Shown: positions 50,824 through 59,312 of the stretch, piece by piece
Numbering within the stretch: position 1 is the stretch's first letter
Layout: every line of letters starts with the position of its first letter
Assembly (NCBI RefSeq): GCF_036173125.1
Contig: NZ_CP108054.1
Span: forward strand, 8,027,001 to 8,091,000
Direction of reading: 5' to 3'
From: Streptomyces sp. NBC_00286
GTDB taxonomy: Bacteria; Actinomycetota; Actinomycetes; Streptomycetales; Streptomycetaceae
DNA length: 64,000 nucleotides
Made by a program: the position numbers and the translations under genes
The notes under the pieces: model-generated
Database searches by the model: none
What the model was told of the DNA's origin: nothing
The model's input: the letters and a program-made list of their open reading frames with translations, nothing else

Positions 50824-52005
50824 ATGATCCCCAGACATCGCAAAGCCGCTGTGGCCAGTCTGCTCACCCTGGCCCTGGCCGCGCCGCTTTTGGGCGCCAC
50901 ACCGGCCGTCTCCGTCAACCCCGCGCAGGTTGCGCCCCAAGTCCCGTACAGCAGCGGGTTGGAACTACCGCCCCCCACCGGTCAATACCCCGTGGGCCGC
51001 CGCACCCTGCACTTGGTCGACAGGAACCGCACCGACCCATGGGTGCCGACGGCCGGTAACCGGGAGCTGATGGTGACGGTGTCCTACCCAGCACGCTCGG
51101 CGAGTGGATTACCGGCGGCGTACATGACCGACGAGGAGGCGCAGCTCCTTTTGGAGGCGAGAGGACTCGGCGGCGTCGTGCCCCGCGAAACGGTTGCCCG
51201 GGCACGCACCCATGCTCATATGGGCGCTCGTCCGGTGCCGGGGCATTTCCCCCTGGTGCTGCTCTCCCCGGGCTTCTCGATGCCGCGCACCACACTCACC
51301 TCGATCGCAGACGATCTCGCGAGTCGTGGCTACGTCGTTGCCTCGGTGGACCACGCGTACGAATCCGTCGGCACTGCCTTCCCCAAGGGCCGGCTGCTGA
51401 CCTGTGTGGCCTGCGAACGGGTCGACACTGCGGAGGAGCGGGCCGCCGTCGTGCGTGGTCGGGCCAAGGACATGTCCTTCGTGATCAGCGAGTTGACAGG
51501 CGGCCGACGGGCTGGGGTGTTGTCCCGTGTGATCGACCCGAGCCGGATCGGAATCGGAGGGCATTCGATCGGGGGTGCGGCCGCCGCGGCCACCATGGCC
51601 GCCGACCGCCGCGTGCGGGCGGGGGTCGACCTGGACGGTGACTTCTTCCTGCACCCTGCTGCGGCGGGGCTTGGTACGCGCCCGTTCATGACGCTCGGCG
51701 CCGAGTCCACCCACAGCACCAGCAGCCGGACATCCGACTGGGCTGAGGCGTGGAAGCATCTGAACGGCTGGAAACGCTGGCTGACTGTGACCGGCGCTGA
51801 GCACTTTTCCTTCACGGACCTGCCGTATCTGGCCGCGCAGTTGGGCCTGTCGGACCCTGCCATACCGCTGTCCGGAGAACGCGGGTGGCGCATAACCCGC
51901 GACCACGTGTCAGCCTTCTTTGACCTTCACCTGCGGGGCATCCCGCAGCCGCTCCTCGATGGCCCCAAGGCCACGCATCCTGAGGTCGCATTCCAGCAGC
52001 CGTGA
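50824..52005 (+). CDS. Secreted alpha/beta hydrolase (PAF-acetylhydrolase-like)
   Basis: This 393-residue protein starts at ATG 50824 (MIPRHRKAAVASLL), with a Sec signal cleaved near the TPAVSV region. The hydrolase resembles platelet-activating-factor acetylhydrolase II: YPVGRRTLHLVDRNRTDPW, LMVTVSYPAR, LVLLSPGFSMPRTTLTSIAD, the nucleophile elbow GIGGHSIGGAAAA, an Asp in AGVDLDGDFF, and the catalytic His in TGAEHFSFTDLP. It probably hydrolyses lipid or ester substrates outside the cell. Upstream lies no clear operon; it is a single gene. Confidence 0.85.
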   Translation: MIPRHRKAAVASLLTLALAAPLLGATPAVSVNPAQVAPQVPYSSGLELPPPTGQYPVGRRTLHLVDRNRTDPWVPTAGNRELMVTVSYPARSASGLPAAYMTDEEAQLLLEARGLGGVVPRETVARARTHAHMGARPVPGHFPLVLLSPGFSMPRTTLTSIADDLASRGYVVASVDHAYESVGTAFPKGRLLTCVACERVDTAEERAAVVRGRAKDMSFVISELTGGRRAGVLSRVIDPSRIGIGGHSIGGAAAAATMAADRRVRAGVDLDGDFFLHPAAAGLGTRPFMTLGAESTHSTSSRTSDWAEAWKHLNGWKRWLTVTGAEHFSFTDLPYLAAQLGLSDPAIPLSGERGWRITRDHVSAFFDLHLRGIPQPLLDGPKATHPEVAFQQP

Positions 52006-52223
52006 CCTGGCGCCCGATTATTAGTGCCGCGACCGCGTAGGTCAGCCAGGTTGTTCACGCCGCCACATTGAGGGGGCGTGCTTCCCTTCGTCGTTGGCCG
52101 GGGCCGGTGTCTCACGGCCGTCCCCTTTTCTGCGACACGTCAGTTCATCGGGCGCTTGACAGGTGCTCACGTCAGGCGATCCAGTACCTGAGTTCGAGCG
52201 TATCCGGATGGGGAGCCGATCAG

Positions 52224-52844
52224 ATGACCGAGCGACGGACCGTCGACTTCTGGTTCGACCCTGTCTGCCCGTACACGTGGATCACCTCGCGGTGGATGGT
52301 CGAGGTCACCAAGGTGCGGCCCGTGACCGTGCGCTGGCGGGTGATGAGTCTGTCCGTGCTCAACGAGCACCGGGACGACAACCCCGAGGGCGAGTGGGGG
52401 GATTACATGTGGGCGCCGGTGCGGGTGTGTGCAGCGGTGGAGGAGCGGTTCGGTCAGCGGGCGCTCGGTGACCTCTTCACGGCGCTGGGTACCCGCTTTC
52501 ACCTCCAGGGTGACTGGGGGAACCTGGAGGCGGCCCTGGCGGATGCCGGGCTGCCGGAGGAGATCGGCGCGGTCGCCGAGTCCACGGCGTACGACGAGGC
52601 GATCCGGTCCTCGCACGCGCAGGCCGTTGCCCTGGCCGGCGCTGACGTCGGCACCCCGGTGGTGTCGGTCGCCGGGCCCCGCGGCGAACGGGTCGGCTTC
52701 TTCGGTCCCGTCGTATCCCCCGCTCCTACCGGGGAGACGGCCGGACAGCTGTGGGACGGCTTTCTGCTGATGGCCACCGTCCCTGGCTTCTACGAGGTCA
52801 AGCGCACCCGGACCGAGGAACCCCGGTTCGACATGGGCGACTGA
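52224..52844 (+). CDS. Rv2466c-like mycothiol-dependent thioredoxin-fold protein
   Basis: This 206-residue protein starts at ATG 52224 with GGGGAG eight bases upstream. The sequence TVDFWFDPVCPYTWITSRWM at the N-terminus matches the Rv2466c family of mycothiol-dependent reductases, in which the motif is CPWC. Here it is CPYT (Cys15, Thr18), so only the first cysteine remains, which still allows a monothiol mechanism with mycothiol. Later motifs WAPVRVCAAVEERFG and GTPVVSVAGPRGERVGFFGPV (cis-Pro loop) are conserved. It may be a peroxidase or reductase toward small disulfides. Confidence 0.87.
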   Translation: MTERRTVDFWFDPVCPYTWITSRWMVEVTKVRPVTVRWRVMSLSVLNEHRDDNPEGEWGDYMWAPVRVCAAVEERFGQRALGDLFTALGTRFHLQGDWGNLEAALADAGLPEEIGAVAESTAYDEAIRSSHAQAVALAGADVGTPVVSVAGPRGERVGFFGPVVSPAPTGETAGQLWDGFLLMATVPGFYEVKRTRTEEPRFDMGD

Positions 52845-52908
52845 CGCCGCAGGTCCGGCTGACACCGAAACTTCACAGGTCGGAGCTGCCCCCTGCCATG
52901 GGAATGAT

Positions 52909-52943
52909 TTGAGGGGGTCCAAGCCTTCCTTATAATCGGAAGG
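52909..52943 (+). promoter_or_regulatory. Promoter with overlapping palindrome, amino-acid ABC operon
   Basis: TTGAGG (52909-52914), 16 bases, and TATAAT (52931-52936) form a strong promoter. CCTTCC (52924-52929) and GGAAGG (52938-52943) flank the -10 as an inverted repeat, a likely operator. Confidence 0.65.
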
Positions 52944-52981
52944 TCAAGTCCCCTCGTAGCCCCCTTCAGGAGGTCACCCCC

Positions 52982-53842
52982 GTGAACACGGTCCTCGGAC
53001 GCCGGGCCCGCATTCTGGCCGCCACCACTGCGACGGCCGGGCTGGTGCTCGTGGCCGGCTGTTCCTCGGGCGACGGGGGTGGGGAGACCGTCAAGGGGGT
53101 CTCGATCGTGAAGGCGGGGCAGCTGACGACCTGCACGCACCTTCCGTATCCGCCCTTCCAGTCGGAGATCGACGGCAAGGTGCAGGGCTTCGACGTGGCG
53201 CTCATAGACCTGGTCGCCAAGGACCTGGGCGTGAAGCAGGACATCCTGGACACGCCGTTCGAGAACTTCAAGACCGGTGCGTTCCTCAACTCCGGCGAGT
53301 GCGACCTCGCCGCGGCCGGCATGACGATCACCGACGAGCGCAAGAAGAACGTCGACTTCTCCGACCCGTACTTCGACGCCACCCAAGCCGTCCTCGTCGA
53401 CAAGAAGAGCGGCATCGGCTCCTTCGACGCCCTGAAGGGCAAGAAGCTGGGCGCCCAGGCGCAGACGACCGGCGAAGAGTACGCGAAGGGCAAGGGCTTC
53501 GACCCGGTCTCCTTCGAGAGCTCCGACGCCGTCCTCAACGGCCTGCGCACCGGCCAGGTCCAGGCCGTCGTCATCGACTACCCGGTCGTCCAGGGCTGGC
53601 TCAAGGACAAGGCCAACGCCGACGCCTTCCAGGTCGTCGACAACCTCAACACCGGTGAGCAGTACGGCTTCTCGGTGAAGAAGGGCAACACCGAACTCGT
53701 CAAGGCCATCAACAAGGCGCTGGCGGACGCGAAGGCCGACGGCACGTACAAGAAGCTGTACGAGCAGTGGATAGGCCCATACGACGAGGGCGCCGCGAAC
53801 GCCGCGGGCGCCGCCTCGGCTTCCCCGTCCGCCGCCTCATGA
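52982..53842 (+). CDS. Amino-acid ABC transporter substrate-binding lipoprotein
   Basis: This 286-residue family-3 solute-binding protein starts at GTG 52982 with AGGAGG upstream. A lipobox, LVAGC, follows the signal. The fold has LTTCTHLPYPPFQSEIDGKVQGFDVALI (about 49-76), LNSGECDLAAAGMTITDERKK and the substrate-clamp DYPVVQGWLKDK, typical of polar amino-acid binders. The C-terminus is an Ala/Ser-rich tail. It is the first gene of a transporter operon with coupled permease and ATPase genes. Confidence 0.95.
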   Translation: MNTVLGRRARILAATTATAGLVLVAGCSSGDGGGETVKGVSIVKAGQLTTCTHLPYPPFQSEIDGKVQGFDVALIDLVAKDLGVKQDILDTPFENFKTGAFLNSGECDLAAAGMTITDERKKNVDFSDPYFDATQAVLVDKKSGIGSFDALKGKKLGAQAQTTGEEYAKGKGFDPVSFESSDAVLNGLRTGQVQAVVIDYPVVQGWLKDKANADAFQVVDNLNTGEQYGFSVKKGNTELVKAINKALADAKADGTYKKLYEQWIGPYDEGAANAAGAASASPSAAS

Positions 53843-54672
53843 GCAAGGTCGACACCCAGATCCAGCCGCGCAAACAAGGCCTGACGAGGCGTCAGAAGCG
53901 CGCCGTCTCGCGAGGCATCCAGTACGCGGTCTTCGTCGCCGCCCTGGTCGCCCTCGGTGCCACGGCCGACTGGGGCCGGCTGCAGAACCAGTTCGCCCAG
54001 GCCGACCTGGCGAAGGAACTGTTCCCGGACATCATCACGCTGGCACTGCGCAACACCGTGCTCTACACGTTGTCCGGCTTCGCGTTCGGTCTCGCACTCG
54101 CCATGGTCATCGCACTCATGCGGCTCTCGCCGGTGGGACCGTACCGCTGGCTCGCCGGCCTCTACATCGAGATCTTCCGCGGACTGCCCGCCCTGCTGAT
54201 CTTCATCTTCGTGGGAGTCGCCGTACCGCTGGCCTTCCCGGGCACGGAGATCCCCGGCGGTACGTACGGGAAGGTCGCCCTGGCGCTCGGCCTGGTGGCC
54301 GCCGCGTACATGGCGGAGACGATCCGCGCGGGCATCCAGGCGGTGCCCAAGGGGCAGATGGAGGCGGCCCGTTCGCTGGGCTTCTCGCATGCGCGCGCCA
54401 TGGTTTCGATCATCATCCCGCAGGCGTTCCGCATCGTGATCCCGCCGCTCACCAACGAACTCGTCCTCCTCTTCAAGGACTCCTCGCTGGTGCTGTTTCT
54501 CGGCGTCACCCTTGAAGAGCGCGAACTCGCCAAGTTCGGCCGGGACTTGGCGAGCGAGAGCGCCAACTCCACGCCGATCCTGGTCGCGGGCCTGTGCTAT
54601 CTGCTGGTCACGGTCCCGCTCGGTTTTGTCGTACGCCGTCTTGAGGCGAAGGCCGGGGAGGCCACCAAGTGA
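53839..54672 (+). CDS. Amino-acid ABC transporter permease, HisM/GlnP type
   Basis: This 277-residue permease starts at ATG 53839, overlapping the binding-protein stop (ATGA). After a basic N-terminus and one hydrophobic segment ([15 protein letters not shown]), the permease core runs from [23 protein letters not shown]. The EAA-like loop [19 protein letters not shown] (about 174-192) and [18 protein letters not shown] (about 195-212) are typical. It imports a polar amino acid with the partner genes; the exact substrate is unknown. Confidence 0.95.
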   Translation: MSKVDTQIQPRKQGLTRRQKRAVSRGIQYAVFVAALVALGATADWGRLQNQFAQADLAKELFPDIITLALRNTVLYTLSGFAFGLALAMVIALMRLSPVGPYRWLAGLYIEIFRGLPALLIFIFVGVAVPLAFPGTEIPGGTYGKVALALGLVAAAYMAETIRAGIQAVPKGQMEAARSLGFSHARAMVSIIIPQAFRIVIPPLTNELVLLFKDSSLVLFLGVTLEERELAKFGRDLASESANSTPILVAGLCYLLVTVPLGFVVRRLEAKAGEATK

Positions 54673-55481
54673 GCAGCACGAGCACTACGAGCGGTACTCC
54701 GGAGATTCAAGTCCGCGACCTGCACAAGTCGTTCGGCGACAACGAGGTGCTGCGCGGCATCGACCTGGAGATCGGCCGCGGCGAAGTCGTGTGCGTCATC
54801 GGCCCGTCCGGCTCAGGCAAGTCCACGCTGCTGCGCTGCGTGAACCTCCTGGAGGAGCCCACCAAGGGCCAGGTCTTCGTCGGCGGCACCGAAGTCACCC
54901 ACCCCGACGTGGACATCGACGCCGTACGCCGCCGGATCGGCATGGTCTTCCAGCAGTTCAACCTGTTCCCGCATCTGTCCGTCACCGAGAATCTCGCCCT
55001 GCCGCAACGCCGCGTACTCCGGCGAGACAAGGCGGAGGCGGCGCAGGTGGCCGCCGACAACCTGCGGCGCGTCGGCCTCTCCGAGAAGGCGGACGCGTAC
55101 CCGTCCTCGCTCTCCGGCGGCCAGCAGCAGCGCGTGGCGATCGCCCGCGCGCTCGCCATGGGCCCTGAGGTGATGCTCTTCGACGAGCCCACCTCCGCGC
55201 TCGACCCCGAGCTCGTTGGCGACGTGCTCGCGGTGATGCGCATGCTCGCGAACGAGGGCATGACGATGATGGTCGTCACCCACGAGATGACCTTCGCGCG
55301 CGAGGTCGCCGACCGGGTCGTCTTCATGGACGACGGCGTGATCGTCGAGGACGGCACCCCTGAGCAGGTCATCGGCAACCCGGCCCACGAGAGGACGAGG
55401 CACTTCTTGTCCCGGCTGCTCGATCCCGCGATGGCGGACGTGGAAGAGGAGACCTCCGACCAGGTGAGTAAGGGGGACTAG
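54669..55481 (+). CDS. Amino-acid ABC transporter ATP-binding protein
   Basis: This 270-residue ATPase starts at GTG 54669 (GTGA overlap). Walker A is GPSGSGKST (about 44-52), the Q-loop is [10 protein letters not shown], the signature is [15 protein letters not shown], Walker B is [14 protein letters not shown] and the switch His is in VVTHEMTFA. All catalytic residues are present. It forms a complete amino-acid importer with the two genes before it. Confidence 0.96.
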   Translation: MSSTSTTSGTPEIQVRDLHKSFGDNEVLRGIDLEIGRGEVVCVIGPSGSGKSTLLRCVNLLEEPTKGQVFVGGTEVTHPDVDIDAVRRRIGMVFQQFNLFPHLSVTENLALPQRRVLRRDKAEAAQVAADNLRRVGLSEKADAYPSSLSGGQQQRVAIARALAMGPEVMLFDEPTSALDPELVGDVLAVMRMLANEGMTMMVVTHEMTFAREVADRVVFMDDGVIVEDGTPEQVIGNPAHERTRHFLSRLLDPAMADVEEETSDQVSKGD

Positions 55482-55506
55482 CGCCCGGTTTATTACAGTG
55501 CACACC

Positions 55507-56598
55507 ATGAGCGATCGCGCGGTGCTGCACGTGAAGGGACGGGTGCTCGTCGGCCCCGACGACGTCCGGGACGAACTCTGGGTGATCGACGGCAGAATCT
55601 CGTACGAGCGTCCCGTCGGCGCCCGTGATGTCCGTACCGTCCAGGGCTGGGCGCTGCCCGGACTCGTCGACGCGCACTGCCACGTCGGGCTCGACACCCA
55701 CGGCCCCGTACCGGCCGACGTCGCCGAGAAGCAGGCCCTGACCGACCGCGACGCCGGCGCCCTCCTCATCCGGGATGCCGGTTCGCCCTCCGACACCCGG
55801 TGGATCGACGACCGTGACGACCTCCCGAAGATCATCCGGGCCGGCCGCCACATCGCCCGCACCCGCCGCTACATCCGCAACTACGCGTGGGAGATCGAGC
55901 CCGACGACCTCGTCGCATACGTGGCCCAGGAGGCCCGGCGCGGTGACGGCTGGGTCAAGCTGGTGGGCGACTGGATCGACCGCGGAACGGGAGACCTGAG
56001 CGCCTGCTGGCCGCGCGACGCGGTCGAGGCCGCCATCGCCGAGGCCCACCGGCTCGGCGCGCGCGTCACCGCCCACTGCTTCGCCGAGGACTCCCTGCGG
56101 GACCTGGTCGAGTCCGGCATCGACTGCATCGAGCACGCCACGGGCCTGACCGAGGACCTCATCCCCCTCTTCGCCGCACGAGGCGTCGCCATCGTCCCCA
56201 CCCTCGTCAACATCGCCACGTTCCCGAGCCTCGCGGCCGGCGCCGAGTCCAAGTACCCGCGCTGGTCCGCCCATATGCGACGGCTCCACGAGGGCCGCTA
56301 CGACACCGTGCGCTCCGCACACGACGCGGGCATCCCGGTGTACGTGGGCACCGACGCCGGTGGTTCACTCGCGCACGGGCTGGTGGCCGGGGAGGTGGCG
56401 GAACTGGTGAACGCCGGGATCCCTCCGGTCGAGGCGCTGTCGGCCACGACGTGGGGCGCGCGGGCGTGGCTGGGGCGGCCCGGCCTGGAGGAGGGGGCGG
56501 CCGCGGACCTCGTGGTGTACGACGGGGATCCGCGGGCGGATGTGCGGGTGCTGGCCGCTCCGCGGAGGGTCGTGCTGAACGGGAAGGTGGTTGGTTAG
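55507..56598 (+). CDS. Amidohydrolase family protein
   Basis: This 363-residue metal-dependent hydrolase starts at ATG 55507 (MSDRAVLHVKG); GTG 55498 is possible. The first metal motif is GLVDAHCHVG (HxH, about 56-65), the third-ligand His in VTAHCFAED (about 190-198) and IEHATGL, and the catalytic Asp in YVGTDAGG (about 281-288). The end, ADLVVYDGDPRADVRVLAAP, is the composite beta-domain typical of the superfamily. It follows the amino-acid transporter by 25 bases, which suggests hydrolysis of an amino-acid derivative. Its stop overlaps the convergent cobC-like gene by four bases. Confidence 0.87.
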   Translation: MSDRAVLHVKGRVLVGPDDVRDELWVIDGRISYERPVGARDVRTVQGWALPGLVDAHCHVGLDTHGPVPADVAEKQALTDRDAGALLIRDAGSPSDTRWIDDRDDLPKIIRAGRHIARTRRYIRNYAWEIEPDDLVAYVAQEARRGDGWVKLVGDWIDRGTGDLSACWPRDAVEAAIAEAHRLGARVTAHCFAEDSLRDLVESGIDCIEHATGLTEDLIPLFAARGVAIVPTLVNIATFPSLAAGAESKYPRWSAHMRRLHEGRYDTVRSAHDAGIPVYVGTDAGGSLAHGLVAGEVAELVNAGIPPVEALSATTWGARAWLGRPGLEEGAAADLVVYDGDPRADVRVLAAPRRVVLNGKVVG

Positions 56599-57698
56599 CG
56601 GGTGCTTTCGCCCCCGTGGCCCGCCAGCGTCATCGCCCGGTCCAGCGCTTGCAGGAAGCCGTTCACCGTCGTCCGGTCCCGGACCGCCAGCCGTAGCCAC
56701 TCCTCGCCGAGTCCCGGGAACGTGTCCCCGCGGCGCACCGCGTAGCCGAGGGTGCGCAGGTGGTGGCGTACGGCCGTCGCGCGGGGGAGTCGTACGAGGA
56801 CGAAGGGGCCCTCGGCGGGCTCGGTCACGGACAGGCCGTCGGGGGCGAACTCCTTGAGTCCGGCGACGAGATGGGCTCGGTCGGCGGTGACGCGGTGGGC
56901 CGCTTCGGCCGCCTCCGTCAACGCGCGCGGGGACATGCAGGACTCGGCTGCGGCGAGGGCCGGGGTGGAGACCGGCCAGAGGGGTTGCGCCCGCTCCAGG
57001 CCCGAGATCACCTCCGGAGACGCGAGTACGTAGCCGATGCGGAGCCCGGCCAGACCCCACGTCTTCGTGAGGCTGCGCAGTACCACCAAGCCGGGGACGT
57101 CCGTCCGGCCGGCTAGGGCCTCGCGCTCGCCCGGTACCGCGTCCATGAATGCCTCGTCGACCACCAACGTCCTTCCCGGGCGCGCGAGTTCGGCGATCGA
57201 GGCCGCCGGGTGGAGGACGGACGTCGGATTGGTCGGGTTGCCGATCACCACCAGGTCCGCGTCCTCGGGGACGGCCGAGGGGGCGAGACGGAAGCCGTCC
57301 TCCGGGCGCAGCAGGACCCGGTCCACCGAGTGGCCCGCGTCCCGCAGCGCCGCCTCCGGCTCGGTGAACTGGGGGTGCACCACCACCGGCTTGCGTACCT
57401 TCAGGGCACGGGCGAGCAGCACGAAGGCCTCCGCCGCGCCTGCCGTGAGGAGTACCTGCTCGGCAGGGACCCCGTGCCGGGCGGCCACCGCCGCACGCGC
57501 GGACCGCCCGTCCGGGTAGGCCGCCAAGCCGGTCAGCGACTCGGCGATACGGTCGCGCAGCCACGTCGGTGGGGTGTCGGCGCGGACGTTCACCGCGAGG
57601 TCGACGAGGGCCGAGCCGTCGTCTCGTACCTCGGCGTCACCGTGGTGACGGAGGTCGTGCGCCCGGTTCTCCGGTCCCTCGGTTCTCTCAGTGCGCAT
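56595..57698 (-). CDS. cobC: PLP-dependent protein CobC (Rv2231c family)
   Basis: This 367-residue class I/II aminotransferase-like protein starts at ATG 57698 (MRTERTEGPEN). It has the DLAVNVRADTPPTWLRDRI start of the Rv2231c/CobC group, VVIGNPTNPTSVLHP, LVVDEAFMDAVPGE (PLP Asp) and the Schiff-base Lys in VLRSLTKTWGLAGLRIGY. In the cobalamin pathway CobC/CobD forms aminopropanol phosphate for the nucleotide loop. It overlaps the cbiX gene by 11 bases at the end of the cob operon and meets a convergent amidohydrolase without a terminator. Confidence 0.87.
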   Translation of the reverse strand: MRTERTEGPENRAHDLRHHGDAEVRDDGSALVDLAVNVRADTPPTWLRDRIAESLTGLAAYPDGRSARAAVAARHGVPAEQVLLTAGAAEAFVLLARALKVRKPVVVHPQFTEPEAALRDAGHSVDRVLLRPEDGFRLAPSAVPEDADLVVIGNPTNPTSVLHPAASIAELARPGRTLVVDEAFMDAVPGEREALAGRTDVPGLVVLRSLTKTWGLAGLRIGYVLASPEVISGLERAQPLWPVSTPALAAAESCMSPRALTEAAEAAHRVTADRAHLVAGLKEFAPDGLSVTEPAEGPFVLVRLPRATAVRHHLRTLGYAVRRGDTFPGLGEEWLRLAVRDRTTVNGFLQALDRAMTLAGHGGESTR

Positions 57699-58617
57699 GG
57701 GAGTGTGCGTGCCCGTGGTGGTGATCACCGTGGTGGTGATCGTCGTCGTCCGGGTGGAAGTGCGGCTGCTGGGGCATGCCCACCTTGTCCTCGAAGCCCG
57801 GCAGCGCGATGCGGTAGACGCAGGAGTCGCAGTTCATGCGGAGGTCGCCGGCCACGGCTTCCCGGTAGCGCTCCATCACCAGGTCGAGCAACTCCGGCTC
57901 CGGGCCGATGACTTCGGCCGACCGCACCTCGATCTCCGGGTGTGCCGCCGCCCAGCCCTCGGTCTGCAGCCGCACCCGGTCCGGCAGGATGCCGGTGAAC
58001 AGGAAGTAGGGGAGCACGACGATCCGGCGGGCGCCCAGCCGCACGCAACGGTCGAGGCCTGACGGCACATCCGGCGCCGCCAGCGACACGAACGCCGTCT
58101 CCACACCCGCGTACCCCCGCCCCTCCCACAGCAGCCGCGCCGCCTTGTGGACCTCCGCGTTGGCATCCGGGTCGGTCGAGCCGCGACCGACGAGGAGGAC
58201 GGTCACATCGGCACGGTCGAAGGGCGTGCGCGCCGTAGCACCGAGCGCCTCGTCGAGCCTTCGCTCCAGCACGGTGAGCAGCGCGGGGTGCGGGCCGAGC
58301 GGGCGGCCGTACGTGTACGAGATCCCCGGGTGCCGTTCCTTCTCACGGGCCAGCGCCGCCGGAATGTCGCCCTTGGCGTGCCCGGCGGACACCAGCATCA
58401 GCGGGACGGCGGCGAAACGGCGTACCCCTCGCTCGACCAGCTCCGTCACGGCGTCGCCGAGCGGCGGCGGGGACAGTTCGATGAAGCCGCCCGCGACGGG
58501 GAGTTCGGGGGTACGGCGGCCCAACTCCCGCACGAAATCACGGAAGGCCTCGGCGCCCGCGTCGTCCCGGGTGCCGTGTCCGGCGATGAGCAGGGCGGGC
58601 GGCTGGGACGTGGTCAC
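57688..58617 (-). CDS. cbiX: Sirohydrochlorin chelatase CbiX-like, with His-rich tail
   Basis: This 309-residue chelatase starts at GTG 58617, overlapping the cobH stop (GTGA). Two CbiX repeats are visible: LLIAGHGTRDDAGAEAF and PLMLVSAGHAKGDIPAAL in the first half, VTVLLVGRGSTDPDANAEV and IVVLPYFLFTGILPDRV in the second. A Cys pair (MNCDSCVYR) and a C-terminal His/Asp tail (about 285-309, with DDDDHHHGDHHHGHAHSHAH) suggest metal binding and cobalt delivery. It inserts cobalt or acts in the early/late cobalamin route. The Fe-S-like Cys pair is known from some actinomycete CbiX. Confidence 0.92.
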   Translation of the reverse strand: MTTSQPPALLIAGHGTRDDAGAEAFRDFVRELGRRTPELPVAGGFIELSPPPLGDAVTELVERGVRRFAAVPLMLVSAGHAKGDIPAALAREKERHPGISYTYGRPLGPHPALLTVLERRLDEALGATARTPFDRADVTVLLVGRGSTDPDANAEVHKAARLLWEGRGYAGVETAFVSLAAPDVPSGLDRCVRLGARRIVVLPYFLFTGILPDRVRLQTEGWAAAHPEIEVRSAEVIGPEPELLDLVMERYREAVAGDLRMNCDSCVYRIALPGFEDKVGMPQQPHFHPDDDDHHHGDHHHGHAHSHAH

Positions 58618-59312
58618 GGGTTCTCCTTCAGGGGCGCGGAGGCCTCGGATACGGGGTGTTTGGAAACGGGGGGTGCAGGGTGAGTCGGGTGTACGGGGTG
58701 CGATGGGGGTACGGGGTGATACAGCAGGGCGTTCAGCGCCGCCGCGGCGACCGCCGAACCGCCCTTCTCGGAGATGTTGCTGACGGCGGGCAGCCCGCTC
58801 TCGCGCAACGCGGCCTTGGACTCCGCCGCGCCGACGAAACCGACGGGCAGACCGATGACGAGCGCCGGAGCGGCATCCAGCGTCAGCAGCTCCTCCAGCG
58901 CGGTCGGAGCGCAGCCGATCACCCAGAGCGCACCGGGGCCGACCTGCTCGTACGCGAGCCGGATCGCATGCGCCGAACGGGTAAGACCGGGACCGGACTC
59001 GGCGTCCTTCAGTCGGCACACGGTCTCGCGCCGGGTGATGCCCGCCGCGACCATCTCCACGTCCACCACGACGGGCGCCCCGTCGTGCAGCGCGGCATGG
59101 GCCTTCTCCAGCGCGGCCTCGTCCATGACGAGATCGTCCGCGTACGCGAGGTCGGCCGCCGAGTGGATCACTCGCTCCACCACGGCGCGCGTGAGCGGCG
59201 GGAAGTGCGAGGTGTCGAGCCGGGCGCGCAGCCGCCGGAAGGACTCCTCTTCGATGGGGTGCACGACGCGGGACTCCGGGAACACCTGGCTCACTCGGTC
59301 CTCTCGGTTCAC
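58614..59312 (-). CDS. cobH: Precorrin-8X methylmutase
   Basis: This 232-residue enzyme migrates the C-11 methyl to give hydrogenobyrinate. The start, GTG 59312, overlaps the previous stop. CobH features are IEEESFRRLRARLD, VERVIHSAADLAYADDL (catalytic His43-type residue), VVDVEMVAAGI, LVIGLPVGFVGAAESKAAL, and VSNISEKGGSAVAAAALNALLY. The C-terminus carries a Pro/His-rich extension of about 35 residues (YHPVPPSHPVHPTHPAPP) that is absent from most family members. Confidence 0.94.
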   Translation of the reverse strand: MNREDRVSQVFPESRVVHPIEEESFRRLRARLDTSHFPPLTRAVVERVIHSAADLAYADDLVMDEAALEKAHAALHDGAPVVVDVEMVAAGITRRETVCRLKDAESGPGLTRSAHAIRLAYEQVGPGALWVIGCAPTALEELLTLDAAPALVIGLPVGFVGAAESKAALRESGLPAVSNISEKGGSAVAAAALNALLYHPVPPSHPVHPTHPAPPVSKHPVSEASAPLKENP

